From DASZKW01 sp035552775 (GTDB lineage: Bacteria > Actinomycetota > Acidimicrobiia > Acidimicrobiales > Palsa-688): DNA of 64,000 bases. The position numbers and the translations under genes were made by a program. Under the pieces are notes generated by a model. It was not told the DNA's origin, did no database searches, and saw only the letters and a list, made by a program, of their open reading frames with translations. The stretch spans positions 1 to 64,000 of the forward strand of contig DASZKW010000083.1 of the NCBI GenBank assembly GCA_035552775.1, in the 5' to 3' direction. Positions 7,415-14,536 of the stretch are shown one piece after another; within the stretch, counting starts at the first letter, position 1, and each line of letters opens with the position of its first letter.

Positions 7415-7993
7415 ATGGCCGTCACGCTCACCGACGTCAGCGACGCCGCGCTCGTCGTTTCCATCGGGCGGTGGCGCCAGGAGGCACTCGCCGAGGCGTT
7501 CAGGCGCCACGCCGGGGCCGTCTACGGCCTGGCCCGGCGTGTCCTCGGCGACCCCTCCAGGGGCGAGGAGATAGTTCAGGAGGTCTTCCTCCGCCTGTGG
7601 AACCATCCCGATCGCTTCGATCCCGAGCGGGGGAGTCTGCGCTCCTTCCTCCTCGCCCAGGCCCACGGGCGAGCCGTCGACGTCCTGCGATCGGATACCG
7701 CCCGGCGAAAGCGCGAGGAGCGCGACGCCCTGGCGACCGCCGAGGCCGGCTATGACGTCGAGCACGAGGTCTGGGACCTGGCGATCGCCGACCGGTTGAA
7801 GGCCGCTCTGTCCGTGCTTCCCGACGAGGAGCGCCGGGCCATAGAGCTGGCATACTGGGGCGGTCAGACCTACCGTGAGGTCGCGGTTGCATTAGGCACT
7901 CCAGAAGGCACGGTAAAGAGCAGGATCCGAGCCGGATTGCGACGCATGCGCGGCAGCCTGGCCGACGTCGGGAGTGGCGCATGGGCCGAGTAA
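7415..7993 (+). CDS. ECF RNA polymerase sigma factor (SigK-like)
   Basis: A 192-residue extracytoplasmic-function sigma factor. Region 2 spans about residues 18-80 (HAGAVYGLARRVLGDPSRG, then EEIVQEVFLRLW). Region 4 spans about 130-180 (LPDEERRAIELAYWGGQTYR...GTPEGTVKSRIRAGLRRMR) and contains the -35-binding helix-turn-helix. The ATG at 7415 begins MAVTLTDVSDAALVV, the usual N-terminus; a GTG at 7316 would add 33 unlike residues. The gene overlaps the next by 13 bases, and that neighbour encodes its presumed anti-sigma factor, so the two are probably co-translated and autoregulated. Confidence 0.9.
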   Translation: MAVTLTDVSDAALVVSIGRWRQEALAEAFRRHAGAVYGLARRVLGDPSRGEEIVQEVFLRLWNHPDRFDPERGSLRSFLLAQAHGRAVDVLRSDTARRKREERDALATAEAGYDVEHEVWDLAIADRLKAALSVLPDEERRAIELAYWGGQTYREVAVALGTPEGTVKSRIRAGLRRMRGSLADVGSGAWAE

Positions 7994-8754
7994 CGACGCA
8001 CGCGCACCTGGAGGAGCTGCTCGGCGCCTACGCGCTCGACGCGCTCGAGCCTGACGAATCAGCCCTTTTGGGCCGCCACCTGGCTGCCTGCCCGCGCTGT
8101 CGGGCCGAGGTGGCCGAGCACCGGGAGGTGGCTGGCCTGCTCGGCTACGTCGGAGGCGAGGCCCCCGGTGAGGTGTGGGAGCGGATCGCCGCCAACCTGG
8201 AGGACGCCCCGCCTGCGGTGCAGCTCGACCGGGTGCCGGGGACCGCGCCAGTGGTCTCCATCGCCTCGGCCCGCCGGCGTACCGGGGGGCGTGTGGTGGT
8301 GGCCGTTGGCGCCGCGGTGGCCGCTGGCGTCATCGCCATTCTCGGGGTCCAGGTGGCCAACCTCGACCATCGCACCAACGACTTGCTTCATAGCGCGGTG
8401 CCGACCATGACGTCGGTGCGCGCCGCGCTGGCCGAACACGGGGCCCTCCACGTCGCCCTCCAGGCGCCCACCGGTGGGCCGCCCCTCGCCAGCGCGGTGA
8501 TCGAGCCGGACGGCAGCGGCTACCTCTACGGTTCCAATCTGCGGGCGCTTCCCCCGTCCGAGACCTACCAGTTGTGGGGCCTCGTCGGCAGCCAGCGGAT
8601 CTCCTACGGGGTGCTCGGGGCCTCCCCTGGTATCCAGGAGTTCCGGGCTGGAGGCCGGGTGGACGCGCTTGCCATCACCTCTGAGGTCGCGAGCGGTGGG
8701 GCGGCCAGCTCCAAGGCGCCTGTCGCTATAGGCCCCCTGCCGTCGACGACCTAG
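7981..8754 (+). CDS. Membrane anti-sigma factor with zinc-binding ZAS domain (RskA-like)
   Basis: A 257-residue anti-sigma factor. The N-terminal ZAS domain has His9 and H33-X3-C37-X2-C40 (HLAACPRC), the sigma-binding zinc motif. One transmembrane helix lies at about 105-126. The extracytoplasmic part (about 130-257) matches the RskA C-terminal domain (LPPSETYQLWGLVG). The family holds its sigma factor inactive until redox or envelope stress triggers regulated proteolysis. It overlaps the sigma gene by 13 bases. Proximity to mca makes thiol/redox stress a plausible inducing signal, but that is inference. Confidence 0.88.
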   Translation: MGRVTTHAHLEELLGAYALDALEPDESALLGRHLAACPRCRAEVAEHREVAGLLGYVGGEAPGEVWERIAANLEDAPPAVQLDRVPGTAPVVSIASARRRTGGRVVVAVGAAVAAGVIAILGVQVANLDHRTNDLLHSAVPTMTSVRAALAEHGALHVALQAPTGGPPLASAVIEPDGSGYLYGSNLRALPPSETYQLWGLVGSQRISYGVLGASPGIQEFRAGGRVDALAITSEVASGGAASSKAPVAIGPLPSTT

Positions 8755-8758
8755 CGCT

Positions 8759-8802
8759 CCCGAGAACACACCGGCGCCACCCCGAGAACACGCTGGCGCC
8801 TC
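8759..8802. repeat. Two tandem 22-bp direct repeats between convergent genes
   Basis: Two 22-base units beginning CCCGAGAACAC at 8759 and 8781 differ at three positions. Each carries the palindrome GGCGCC. They fill most of the 73-base gap between the convergent anti-sigma and ChbG/YdjC genes. A folding transcript could act as a two-way terminator, but there is no U-tract. Confidence 0.45.
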
Positions 8803-8827
8803 CCTCCGGCGTGCGCCCGCGAACGGC

Positions 8828-9676
8828 TCAGCGGCGGCGCTGAAGGTCGCGCAGCGCCCGGTAGCCGATCAGGATTATCCCAGCGCGGATGGCGAGCGAG
8901 CGAAGCGAGGCGGCGGTGACCGCCAGGGCGTGGTCGTCCACCTGGGCCGGCCAGTCAGTTATGACGGCGCGCAGCTCACCGGCATCGATCGCGGGCCGTA
9001 GCACCACCTCGGTCACGCCCGGGCGTAGGTCGCTCAGCAGCTGCTCCAGCGCCCGGCGCGTCCCTCGTCCCCGCGGTACCCGCAGCAGATGGTCGGGCGA
9101 GCGCACCCCCTCCTCCGCGGCCAGGTGGCGGAACGGGAAGCCCACCCGGCGCTCCGATTCGGCCGGCGGCAGGCGGAGGGGGAGGCGGAACTCCACCGCC
9201 AGCTCGAGGGCCACGTCGAAGAACTCGGGCCGGCCTTCGAGCACGCCGAGGTGGGCGCTCAGGTGGCTCACGTCGAAGCCCCAGTAGATGGCGCGCTCGA
9301 TTTGGGCACGACACTCACGGCGGACCTCGTCGGTGTCGCCGTGCTCCCAGAGATCTTCGACGGTGCGGGGGAAGCCGCCGTCCCCGTCGAGGAGTGATGG
9401 GCAGTGGGTGATGGGACCCCAGCGGTACAGGTCATACTCGGCGTTGAGGGTTAGGTGGACGCCGACGTCCTCGCCCCGGTAGCTGGCAGCGGCCTCGCGC
9501 GCCCACGGTCCGGGGACGACCAGGCCACCGGCGGTGCCCATGCCGGTGCGAAGCGAGTCGTACACCCCGCAGTTGGCCGCGTAGGTGACGCCGAGGTCGT
9601 CGCAGCTGACGATGAGCAGCGACGCGGTGGCGGCGTAGCCCAGCTCAGCCGAGAGATCGCTCCCGAGGTCGCTCAT
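8828..9676 (-). CDS. ChbG/YdjC-family carbohydrate deacetylase
   Basis: A 282-residue protein of the YdjC/ChbG polysaccharide-deacetylase-like family. SCDDLGVTYAAN (about 24-35) carries the metal-binding Asp pair. GVHLTLNAEY and HLSAHLGVLEG supply the His ligands typical of the family. Members remove N-acetyl groups from short chitooligosaccharides or related sugars; the substrate here cannot be assigned. Start ATG 9676 is preceded by a GGTGGAG ribosome-binding site. There is no signal peptide, so it is likely cytoplasmic. It is monocistronic. Confidence 0.85.
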   Translation of the reverse strand: MSDLGSDLSAELGYAATASLLIVSCDDLGVTYAANCGVYDSLRTGMGTAGGLVVPGPWAREAAASYRGEDVGVHLTLNAEYDLYRWGPITHCPSLLDGDGGFPRTVEDLWEHGDTDEVRRECRAQIERAIYWGFDVSHLSAHLGVLEGRPEFFDVALELAVEFRLPLRLPPAESERRVGFPFRHLAAEEGVRSPDHLLRVPRGRGTRRALEQLLSDLRPGVTEVVLRPAIDAGELRAVITDWPAQVDDHALAVTAASLRSLAIRAGIILIGYRALRDLQRRR

Positions 9677-9759
9677 TGCTCCACCATCTCCACGTGTGAA
9701 GCCTAGGCCCGAAGGGGAACGACAAGGTTATGGTCACACCCCCCGAGGATGATGGGACC

Positions 9760-9918
9760 ATGACACGGCAACTGGTCCTCATAGAAGCCATGGACGTCGA
9801 CTGGCGCCTTGACGAACACACCAAGGACGTGGGTCTCCAGGGCATAGCCGAGGCCAGGCGCGCCTTGGCCGAGGCGGCCAAGCGAGCCAGCGCGGAGGCG
9901 TCCACGCAGGCGGCCTAG
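9760..9918 (+). CDS. Small conserved actinobacterial protein (52 aa)
   Basis: A 52-residue protein (MTRQLVLIEAMDVDWRLDEH...). The WRLDEHTKDVGLQGIAEARR segment resembles a short family that I recall from actinobacterial genomes, with no known function. The C-terminal half should be one long alanine-rich helix. I chose ATG 9760; an ATG at 9730 would add ten residues. Its stop codon overlaps the first base of an in-frame GTG that opens the next reading frame, but the next gene probably starts at 10014. Confidence 0.6.
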   Translation: MTRQLVLIEAMDVDWRLDEHTKDVGLQGIAEARRALAEAAKRASAEASTQAA

Positions 9919-10013
9919 TGGGCCCGAAAGGGACGTCAAGTAGGTACGGTGTCGGTCATGGTTCTGTACCGCGCGACCGTTGTGACCCTGCCTGTGAACT
10001 CCCTCGGGGCGCC

Positions 10014-10388
10014 ATGATGGACGACGATCGGGCCCGGGTGTTGCTCGACCAGGAGCGGACCCGGCTGCAAGGGCTGATCGACGAGACCACGGCCGACGCA
10101 CGATCCGACCGTTCCGCGACCAACGAGCCGGGGGACATGAGCGACCCGGCGGAGCGGCTCACCGCCGAGGGCGCCGACGACGCGGTCGCCGCCGGGCTGC
10201 GGGACCGCCTGGCCGCGTTGGAGCGCGCCGAGCAGCGCCTCGGCGGAGGGACGTTCGGACGCTCGGTGCGAAGCGGGGTTCCTATCCCCGACGAACGCCT
10301 GGAAGCCGACCCCGCCGCCGAGCTCACCGTCGAGGAGGCCCAGGAGGACTCCGCCATGGGGCCGCCCCGCGCCGGCGGGTCAGAATAG
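10014..10388 (+). CDS. DksA/TraR-like protein lacking all zinc-binding cysteines
   Basis: A 124-residue protein with the DksA/TraR layout: an acidic coiled-coil part (about 5-75) and a C-terminal module GTFGRSVRSGVPIPDERLEA, followed by DPAAELTVEEAQ. In zinc-finger members the module reads C-x2-C...C-x2-C. Here the four positions appear as Ser84, Ser87, Thr105 and Glu108, so no zinc can be held. DksA-type proteins reach into the RNA polymerase secondary channel; whether this one still does is unknown. ATG 10014 (or 10017) begins the conserved region. Its 3' end overlaps the convergent next gene by nine bases. Confidence 0.75.
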   Translation: MMDDDRARVLLDQERTRLQGLIDETTADARSDRSATNEPGDMSDPAERLTAEGADDAVAAGLRDRLAALERAEQRLGGGTFGRSVRSGVPIPDERLEADPAAELTVEEAQEDSAMGPPRAGGSE

Positions 10389-10772
10389 CGAGAGCTGCTG
10401 CCCGGCCCCGTTCGCCGCCTCGATGACTGCGGCTCCTGCGGTTCTGGTGGTCTCCGGCGCCGGCCGGGCCCGGTGCGCCCGGGCAACCAGCGGCTCCCAC
10501 CCGCGTCCGCGGCGCGGGCCGACGCATCGGACCTCGATGCGCTCGGGGGGCAATGACCGGGCGGCACCATCACCGTCGACCAGGCCGACGCTGCCATCGC
10601 GCTCGCGTCGGGCCACGACCGCAGGCTGCCAGTGGCCGCCGCTGTGGCCGCGGAAGCGGACCGCCTCGCCAGCGCACAGGCCCAGGGCATCGAGGCCCCC
10701 GGAGTTGCCCACCGGCGCTCCGGAGCCGATTGCCGGCTCCACGGGCGGTCCGGCACCGGCTGACGACTTCAC
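10380..10772 (-). CDS. Conserved hypothetical protein ending in a sliding-clamp-binding QLSLF motif
   Basis: A 130-residue basic protein with one probable small beta-barrel (about 38-85: EAVRFRGHSGGHWQPAVVAR, with DGSVGLVDGDG...LPPERIEV), like SH3/Tudor-type modules. The last residues are QQLSLF. QL[SD]LF is the consensus peptide by which polymerases and repair proteins dock on the beta clamp, and a C-terminal position is typical for it. No enzymatic motif is visible. The GTG at 10772 gives the longest frame; the true start may lie further in. The neighbouring genes give no functional hint. Confidence 0.6.
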   Translation of the reverse strand: MKSSAGAGPPVEPAIGSGAPVGNSGGLDALGLCAGEAVRFRGHSGGHWQPAVVARRERDGSVGLVDGDGAARSLPPERIEVRCVGPRRGRGWEPLVARAHRARPAPETTRTAGAAVIEAANGAGQQLSLF

Positions 10773-10793
10773 GGGCGGCCCCAGTGCCGGCGA

Positions 10794-11396
10794 TCAGCGG
10801 GGGATCGAAGTGTGCTTGAACTCGTTGAGGTCAGCGAAGCCGGTGACGAGCGCCAGCACGCGGTCGACCGTGGAGGTGGCGAGGGAAGTGTCGCCAGCGG
10901 GACGGGTGAGCACGCGCACGAACACCGCACTGTCGCCGGCGATGAACGTGGGGACCCCGAACACCCGGTGGTCATCGACTGAGGCCTCGTGCTCCTTGCG
11001 GAACTCGTCGAGGGGCCAGCCGTCGTCGACCTCGCTGAGCACGGCGCCGGGGTCCACCCCCGCACCGGCAAGCACGTCGGCCAGTACCTGGGGATCGCGG
11101 GTGTCTCGGGCATCGTCGTGACGGGCGCGGAACAAGGCGTCGTGGACTTCCAAGAAGCGCTCGGGCATCCTGTCCCGCACCACGATCCCGACCTGGTTGG
11201 CGAGCAGCCCTGGGTAGCGGTCGGGCTCGTCCCACACCGCGGTGTCGCCGTCGGCCACGTGAGCCTGGTCGAGCGAGAAGGGGACGAACCGCACCTCCCA
11301 ATCTGCGCCGGCGCGCAGTCCGGCCACCAAATGCTCATGGGCGTTGCGGGCGAAGGGGCAGCGGTAGTCCCAGGTAACGGCGAACGATGTGGTCAC
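10794..11396 (-). CDS. DsbA-family (thioredoxin-fold) oxidoreductase
   Basis: A 200-residue protein of the DsbA/2-hydroxychromene-2-carboxylate isomerase group. The active-site region WDYRCPFARNAHEHL has a single Cys (CPFA) where disulfide oxidoreductases have CXXC. The cis-proline loop is VFGVPTFI. The insertion between them is helical, as expected. With one Cys, glutathione/mycothiol-dependent isomerase or transferase chemistry is more likely than disulfide formation. There is no signal peptide. I chose GTG 11396 because codons upstream belong to the inverted-repeat element and the next gene. Confidence 0.8.
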   Translation of the reverse strand: MTTSFAVTWDYRCPFARNAHEHLVAGLRAGADWEVRFVPFSLDQAHVADGDTAVWDEPDRYPGLLANQVGIVVRDRMPERFLEVHDALFRARHDDARDTRDPQVLADVLAGAGVDPGAVLSEVDDGWPLDEFRKEHEASVDDHRVFGVPTFIAGDSAVFVRVLTRPAGDTSLATSTVDRVLALVTGFADLNEFKHTSIPR

Positions 11397-11412
11397 CCAT
11401 GGTGCAACCCTC

Positions 11413-12147
11413 TCACTCCGCCGCCGATTCCGGGTTACCAAGGCGAGCGTTGCTACGTCGGCTCCCCGAGGAACGAAGGTCCAGGTTAACCGTCCGAGCC
11501 GGCGACAGCATTGTCGACGTAGCAACGCTCGCCTTTGTGAGGGGCACCAGGTATCGGGCGACCTCGCCGAGTGCGATCCCGAGGATGATGCCTCCGGCCA
11601 CGTCGGAGCCGTGGTGGATGCGTACGTGGACCCGGCTGAGGGCCACCACCACGGCGGCACAGTAGTAAAGCGGCCACCAGGGGTCGCCGTCGCGGAGAAG
11701 GGCGGCGGCACAGAACGCGGAGGTGGCGTGCCCGCTCGGGAAGCTACTGGTACGTGGCTGGCGCAGACGCAGGGGCCTTGCCGCGTCGACGGCGGGTCGG
11801 TCCCGGCGGAACATCCACTTCACGGGACCGTTGACCAAGGCGGACTCAATGCCGATACCCGCCGTCGTGCGCACGAAGGGGCGCCACGAGGCCACACCGG
11901 CGCGACGCCGACGGACCTGTTGGAGGCCGGCGATGGCGAACCAGAGGATCCCGTGGTCGCCGACGGCGCTGGCGCCGTACATGACCCGGTCGACCACCGG
12001 CCGATCGCGCAGGTGGCGTTGGAACGTCCGGTCGACGGCAAGGTCGAAGCCCCCGACGCCTCGCAGCGACCGGTTCAGCGGACGAGGAAAGACTACGCGG
12101 TCGGTTGAAGCCACCAACCGACCCGGTCTTGTTTTCCTGCCGCTCAC
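11413..12147 (-). CDS. PAP2-family membrane phosphatase with repeat-derived C-terminus
   Basis: A 244-residue phosphatidic acid phosphatase 2 family protein. The three motifs are KWMFRRDRP (residues 110-118), SFPSGH (135-140) and SRVHVRIHHGSD (171-182), with several membrane helices between. It would dephosphorylate a lipid phosphate or undecaprenyl pyrophosphate. The last ~40 residues, from TKASVATSTML at residue 204, are encoded by the inverted-repeat element inserted at the 3' end and are not part of the family. The GTG start overlaps the stop of the upstream nuclease gene as GTGA. Confidence 0.85.
   Translation of the reverse strand: MSGRKTRPGRLVASTDRVVFPRPLNRSLRGVGGFDLAVDRTFQRHLRDRPVVDRVMYGASAVGDHGILWFAIAGLQQVRRRRAGVASWRPFVRTTAGIGIESALVNGPVKWMFRRDRPAVDAARPLRLRQPRTSSFPSGHATSAFCAAALLRDGDPWWPLYYCAAVVVALSRVHVRIHHGSDVAGGIILGIALGEVARYLVPLTKASVATSTMLSPARTVNLDLRSSGSRRSNARLGNPESAAE
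11438..11538. repeat. ~100-bp inverted-repeat (MITE/REP-like) element, copy A
   Basis: Terminal inverted repeats of 21 identical bases (AAGGCGAGCGTTGCTACG... at 11440-11460 and its complement at 11515-11535) flank a ~54-base core. The whole recurs in inverted orientation at 20774-20873. It lies inside the 3' end of the PAP2 gene and stays open in that frame, so it extends the protein rather than breaking it. No transposase is encoded, so it would depend on proteins supplied in trans. Confidence 0.85.
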
Positions 12148-12992
12148 GGCGCCCCGCGCCCGACTACCCGCCGTTGCGGGACCGGGAGAACAGGACTCTG
12201 CTCACTAGGAAGCAGGGCCATGTCGCCGCCGGCGGCCGGGCAGTAGGCGCGGAAACTGCACCACTCGCACAGCCTGCCTGGCTTGGGCCGGAAGTCCTCA
12301 CGCTCGCACGCCCGTTCCACCGCCGCCCAGATAGCCCTCGCTTGGACCTTGAGGCCCCGGATCGACGCGTCGGAGGGCACGGACGAGATTCGCAACGGCT
12401 CACGCAGGTGGAGCAACTGGATCCGCGCCGGGCGCCGGCCGAGCACGTGCTCGCACAAGAAGGCGTAGAAGTGCACCCCTCCCAGGCGGGCCTGCTCGTA
12501 GTTTTCCGACGGTGCCCGCCCCGTCTTGTAGTCGGTCACCACCAACTCGCCGTCGCCGTCGAGCTCCAGGCGATCGATGATGCCGCGAAGCGTCATGGTG
12601 CCGAGCGACGCCGACAGGCGCAACTCGGTGCCGATGGCCCGCACGGAATTGGGATCCTCCAGCTCGAAGTAGTTGCGTACAAGCGTCTCCGCATCGGCCA
12701 CGAAGGCCTCGCGCTCGTCGCCGGCCAAACCCAGGTCCCGGTACTCGGGGTCGGCCAGGACCTCGTCGGCGGCTCGCTGCAGCTTGGTCAGCGCAGCCTG
12801 AACTGTGCGGTCGCCTCTGTCCTCCTCCCAGAACAGCAGCTGGAGGGCGCGGTGGACGAGGGTGCCCTTGGCCGCATGGGGCGACGCTGCTTCAGGGAGG
12901 CGGTCGATGGCGGAGAGCCGGAACGCCAGGGCGCAATCCTTGAACGATGAAACCTTGGAAGGCGACAGGGAGGTGGGAAGCGGCAGGCTCAT
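12144..12992 (-). CDS. RecB-family PD-(D/E)XK nuclease with Fe-S cysteines
   Basis: A 282-residue Cas4/RecB-like exonuclease. GTLVHRALQ holds the conserved His, and GIIDRLEL...GELVVTDYKTGR gives the D...(D/E)XK active site. One Cys near the N-terminus (SFKDC) plus LCEWCSFRAYC near the C-terminus form the four-cysteine pattern that binds a [4Fe-4S] cluster in AddB/Cas4-like nucleases. It is a stand-alone nuclease, with no helicase domain. ATG 12992 begins MSLPLPTSLSPSKVSSF, and a TAGCCT box lies 8 bases before it. It is coupled to the PAP2 gene by a four-base overlap. Confidence 0.85.
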   Translation of the reverse strand: MSLPLPTSLSPSKVSSFKDCALAFRLSAIDRLPEAASPHAAKGTLVHRALQLLFWEEDRGDRTVQAALTKLQRAADEVLADPEYRDLGLAGDEREAFVADAETLVRNYFELEDPNSVRAIGTELRLSASLGTMTLRGIIDRLELDGDGELVVTDYKTGRAPSENYEQARLGGVHFYAFLCEHVLGRRPARIQLLHLREPLRISSVPSDASIRGLKVQARAIWAAVERACEREDFRPKPGRLCEWCSFRAYCPAAGGDMALLPSEQSPVLPVPQRRVVGRGAP

Positions 12993-13000
12993 CGGTACCG

Positions 13001-13006
13001 AGGCTA
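13001..13006 (-). promoter_or_regulatory. Putative -10 box (TAGCCT) of the RecB-like gene
   Basis: Read on the minus strand, TAGCCT ends 8 bases before the ATG at 12992, consistent with a leaderless or nearly leaderless transcript. Confidence 0.4.
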
Positions 13007-13122
13007 ACGACGGGGTGCGACACTCACGCGGACCCGGCCCCTGCGCTGAACGCGGCGGCGGTAGTACGGTCAGCCGAGGTGACATCTCTGACGGCCCCCG
13101 CCGGTCCCGCCGGGGCTGACTG

Positions 13123-13530
13123 ATGGAGGCCGCCGACGCGGTGATCGCCGCCAACCGCCGTTACTACGCCGCGTTCGAGGAGTGCGACCTCGACGCCATG
13201 TCCGCGCTGTGGGAGCGTTCCGAGCGGGCTACCTGCACCCACCCCGGCTGGTCCACCCTGCGGGGCTGGGGACCGGTGGCCGCCTCCTACTTCGCCCTGT
13301 TCCAGCAGGCCGCCCACCTCCAGTTCGTCCTGACCGAGGAGCGGCCCTTCGTCGCCGGAGGGACCGCTTGGGTGTCGCTCGACGAGAACCTGTTGGGTGA
13401 AGCGCACGGGGGGGTGACCATCGCCACCCTCAACCTGTTCGTGCGCGACTCCGACGGTGATTGGCGGATGATCTGCCACCACGGCTCGGCCGTGGCCGCG
13501 GCGCTGGTCGACGGCACAGAGGACCGCTAG
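13123..13530 (+). CDS. SnoaL/NTF2-like fold protein
   Basis: A 135-residue protein of the SnoaL-like/DUF4440 group (cone-shaped NTF2 fold). An N-terminal helix (AVIAANRRYYAAFEECD) is followed by LWERSERATCTHPGWSTLRG and a long curved beta-sheet ending TIATLNLFVRDSDGDWRMIC. Such proteins are small hydrolases, isomerases or ligand binders; no substrate can be inferred. ATG 13123 fits the family start. Its TAG stop is interleaved with that of the convergent DUF72 gene at CTAG (13527-13530). Confidence 0.75.
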   Translation: MEAADAVIAANRRYYAAFEECDLDAMSALWERSERATCTHPGWSTLRGWGPVAASYFALFQQAAHLQFVLTEERPFVAGGTAWVSLDENLLGEAHGGVTIATLNLFVRDSDGDWRMICHHGSAVAAALVDGTEDR

Positions 13531-14498
13531 GCGCCGGGGGGCCGCTCTTTCCCCAACCCGTCCATCAGACGGAGCAGGGTGGTGGCACCGTCGACGGCGT
13601 CGGACCGCCAGCAGTTGTCCATGAGCAGGTGCACCTGGCGCGCCGACGACGCCAGATCGGCGATCTTCGGGACCCATTCGGCCAGCTCGTCCGCCCGGTA
13701 GCGGTACGGGTACGAAGACCACCCCCATGGCTCGTCGTCCGGTGGGCGCCGGCCCGTGAAGCGGACCAGGGCCAGGTCGGAAGTGGCGGCCACCACCGGT
13801 GGCACGGCCCCGGGGCCGTCGACGCACACCAGGGCGATGCCCCGCTCCTCAAGCCACTCCAGTGTCGCCTCGCAGGCGTCGCCCTCGAACCACTTGGAGC
13901 TGCGCAGCTCCACCGCCAGTGGGAAATCGGGGAGCCGGGAGGGGAGAAGGGCCAGCTCGGCCCACGTGTCGGGACGGGGGGAGAACCAGCTCGGGTACTG
14001 CAGGACCACCGCCCCCAGGCGCCCGGATCGGCGCAGGGGACCGAGGGCGTGGCTGAAGCGGGCCCAGCACTCGTCCAGCACTTCGGCGGGCAGGTGAGAG
14101 GCGTAAAGGCGGCGACGCTCCCGGCGCGCGGGGCGCACGGCTCCTTGGAGGTCGGGCCACAGTGAGTCGGGAAACGTCGGGTTCCCGGTCAGCAGCGACC
14201 ATGCTCTCACGTCGAAGGTGAAGCCCTCCGGGGTGCGTTCCGCCCACTGGGCAGCCAGCTCCGGCGTCGGTGGGAAGCGGTAGGTGGCGGTCAGCTCGGC
14301 TAGGGGCAGCCGTTCGCAGTACCACGCCAGGCGGGCCCTCGCGGTCATGGTGCGGCGGGGGTAGAAGCTCCCTTCGGCCACCAGGCTCCGGTCCGCCCAA
14401 GAGCACGCGCCGGCGCGCACCGTGGCCGCTCCCACGCGCACGGGCGCAGCCGCAGTCAAGCGAGTAGCATAAAGCGATCCGCTTTCGTCGCTCACCAT
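13527..14498 (-). CDS. DUF72 (YecE-like) protein
   Basis: A 323-residue DUF72/YecE family TIM-barrel protein of unknown function. The family pattern is clear: VRAGACSWADRSLV...FYP near the start, TATYRFPPTPELAAQWAERT, FDVRAWSLLT, LGAVVLQYPSWF, LAVELRSSKWF and YRYRADELAEW. ATG 14498 gives the longest sensible protein. A TTG at 14459 is an alternative: the box TATGCT lies 6 bases upstream of it and the palindrome AAAGCGatcCGCTTT overlaps that promoter. The TAG stop shares CTAG with the convergent gene. Confidence 0.82.
   Translation of the reverse strand: MVSDESGSLYATRLTAAAPVRVGAATVRAGACSWADRSLVAEGSFYPRRTMTARARLAWYCERLPLAELTATYRFPPTPELAAQWAERTPEGFTFDVRAWSLLTGNPTFPDSLWPDLQGAVRPARRERRRLYASHLPAEVLDECWARFSHALGPLRRSGRLGAVVLQYPSWFSPRPDTWAELALLPSRLPDFPLAVELRSSKWFEGDACEATLEWLEERGIALVCVDGPGAVPPVVAATSDLALVRFTGRRPPDDEPWGWSSYPYRYRADELAEWVPKIADLASSARQVHLLMDNCWRSDAVDGATTLLRLMDGLGKERPPGA
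14466..14485 (-). promoter_or_regulatory. Putative promoter/operator of the DUF72 gene
   Basis: On the minus strand TATGCT (14466-14471) lies 6 bases before a TTG (14457-14459). The perfect palindrome AAAGCG-ATC-CGCTTT (14471-14485) overlaps its upstream edge. If TTG 14459 is the real start, this is a repressor-site-like promoter. If ATG 14498 is used, the palindrome is inside the gene. Confidence 0.35.
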
Positions 14499-14536
14499 GC
14501 GAAGCCGACCCGTCGCGTGGGAAGTTTTCCTGAACC

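Noticed and set aside
8759..8802. A CRISPR-like or regulatory repeat array
   Set aside because: Only two imperfect units with no spacer; it lies between convergent genes and is best left as a short direct repeat.
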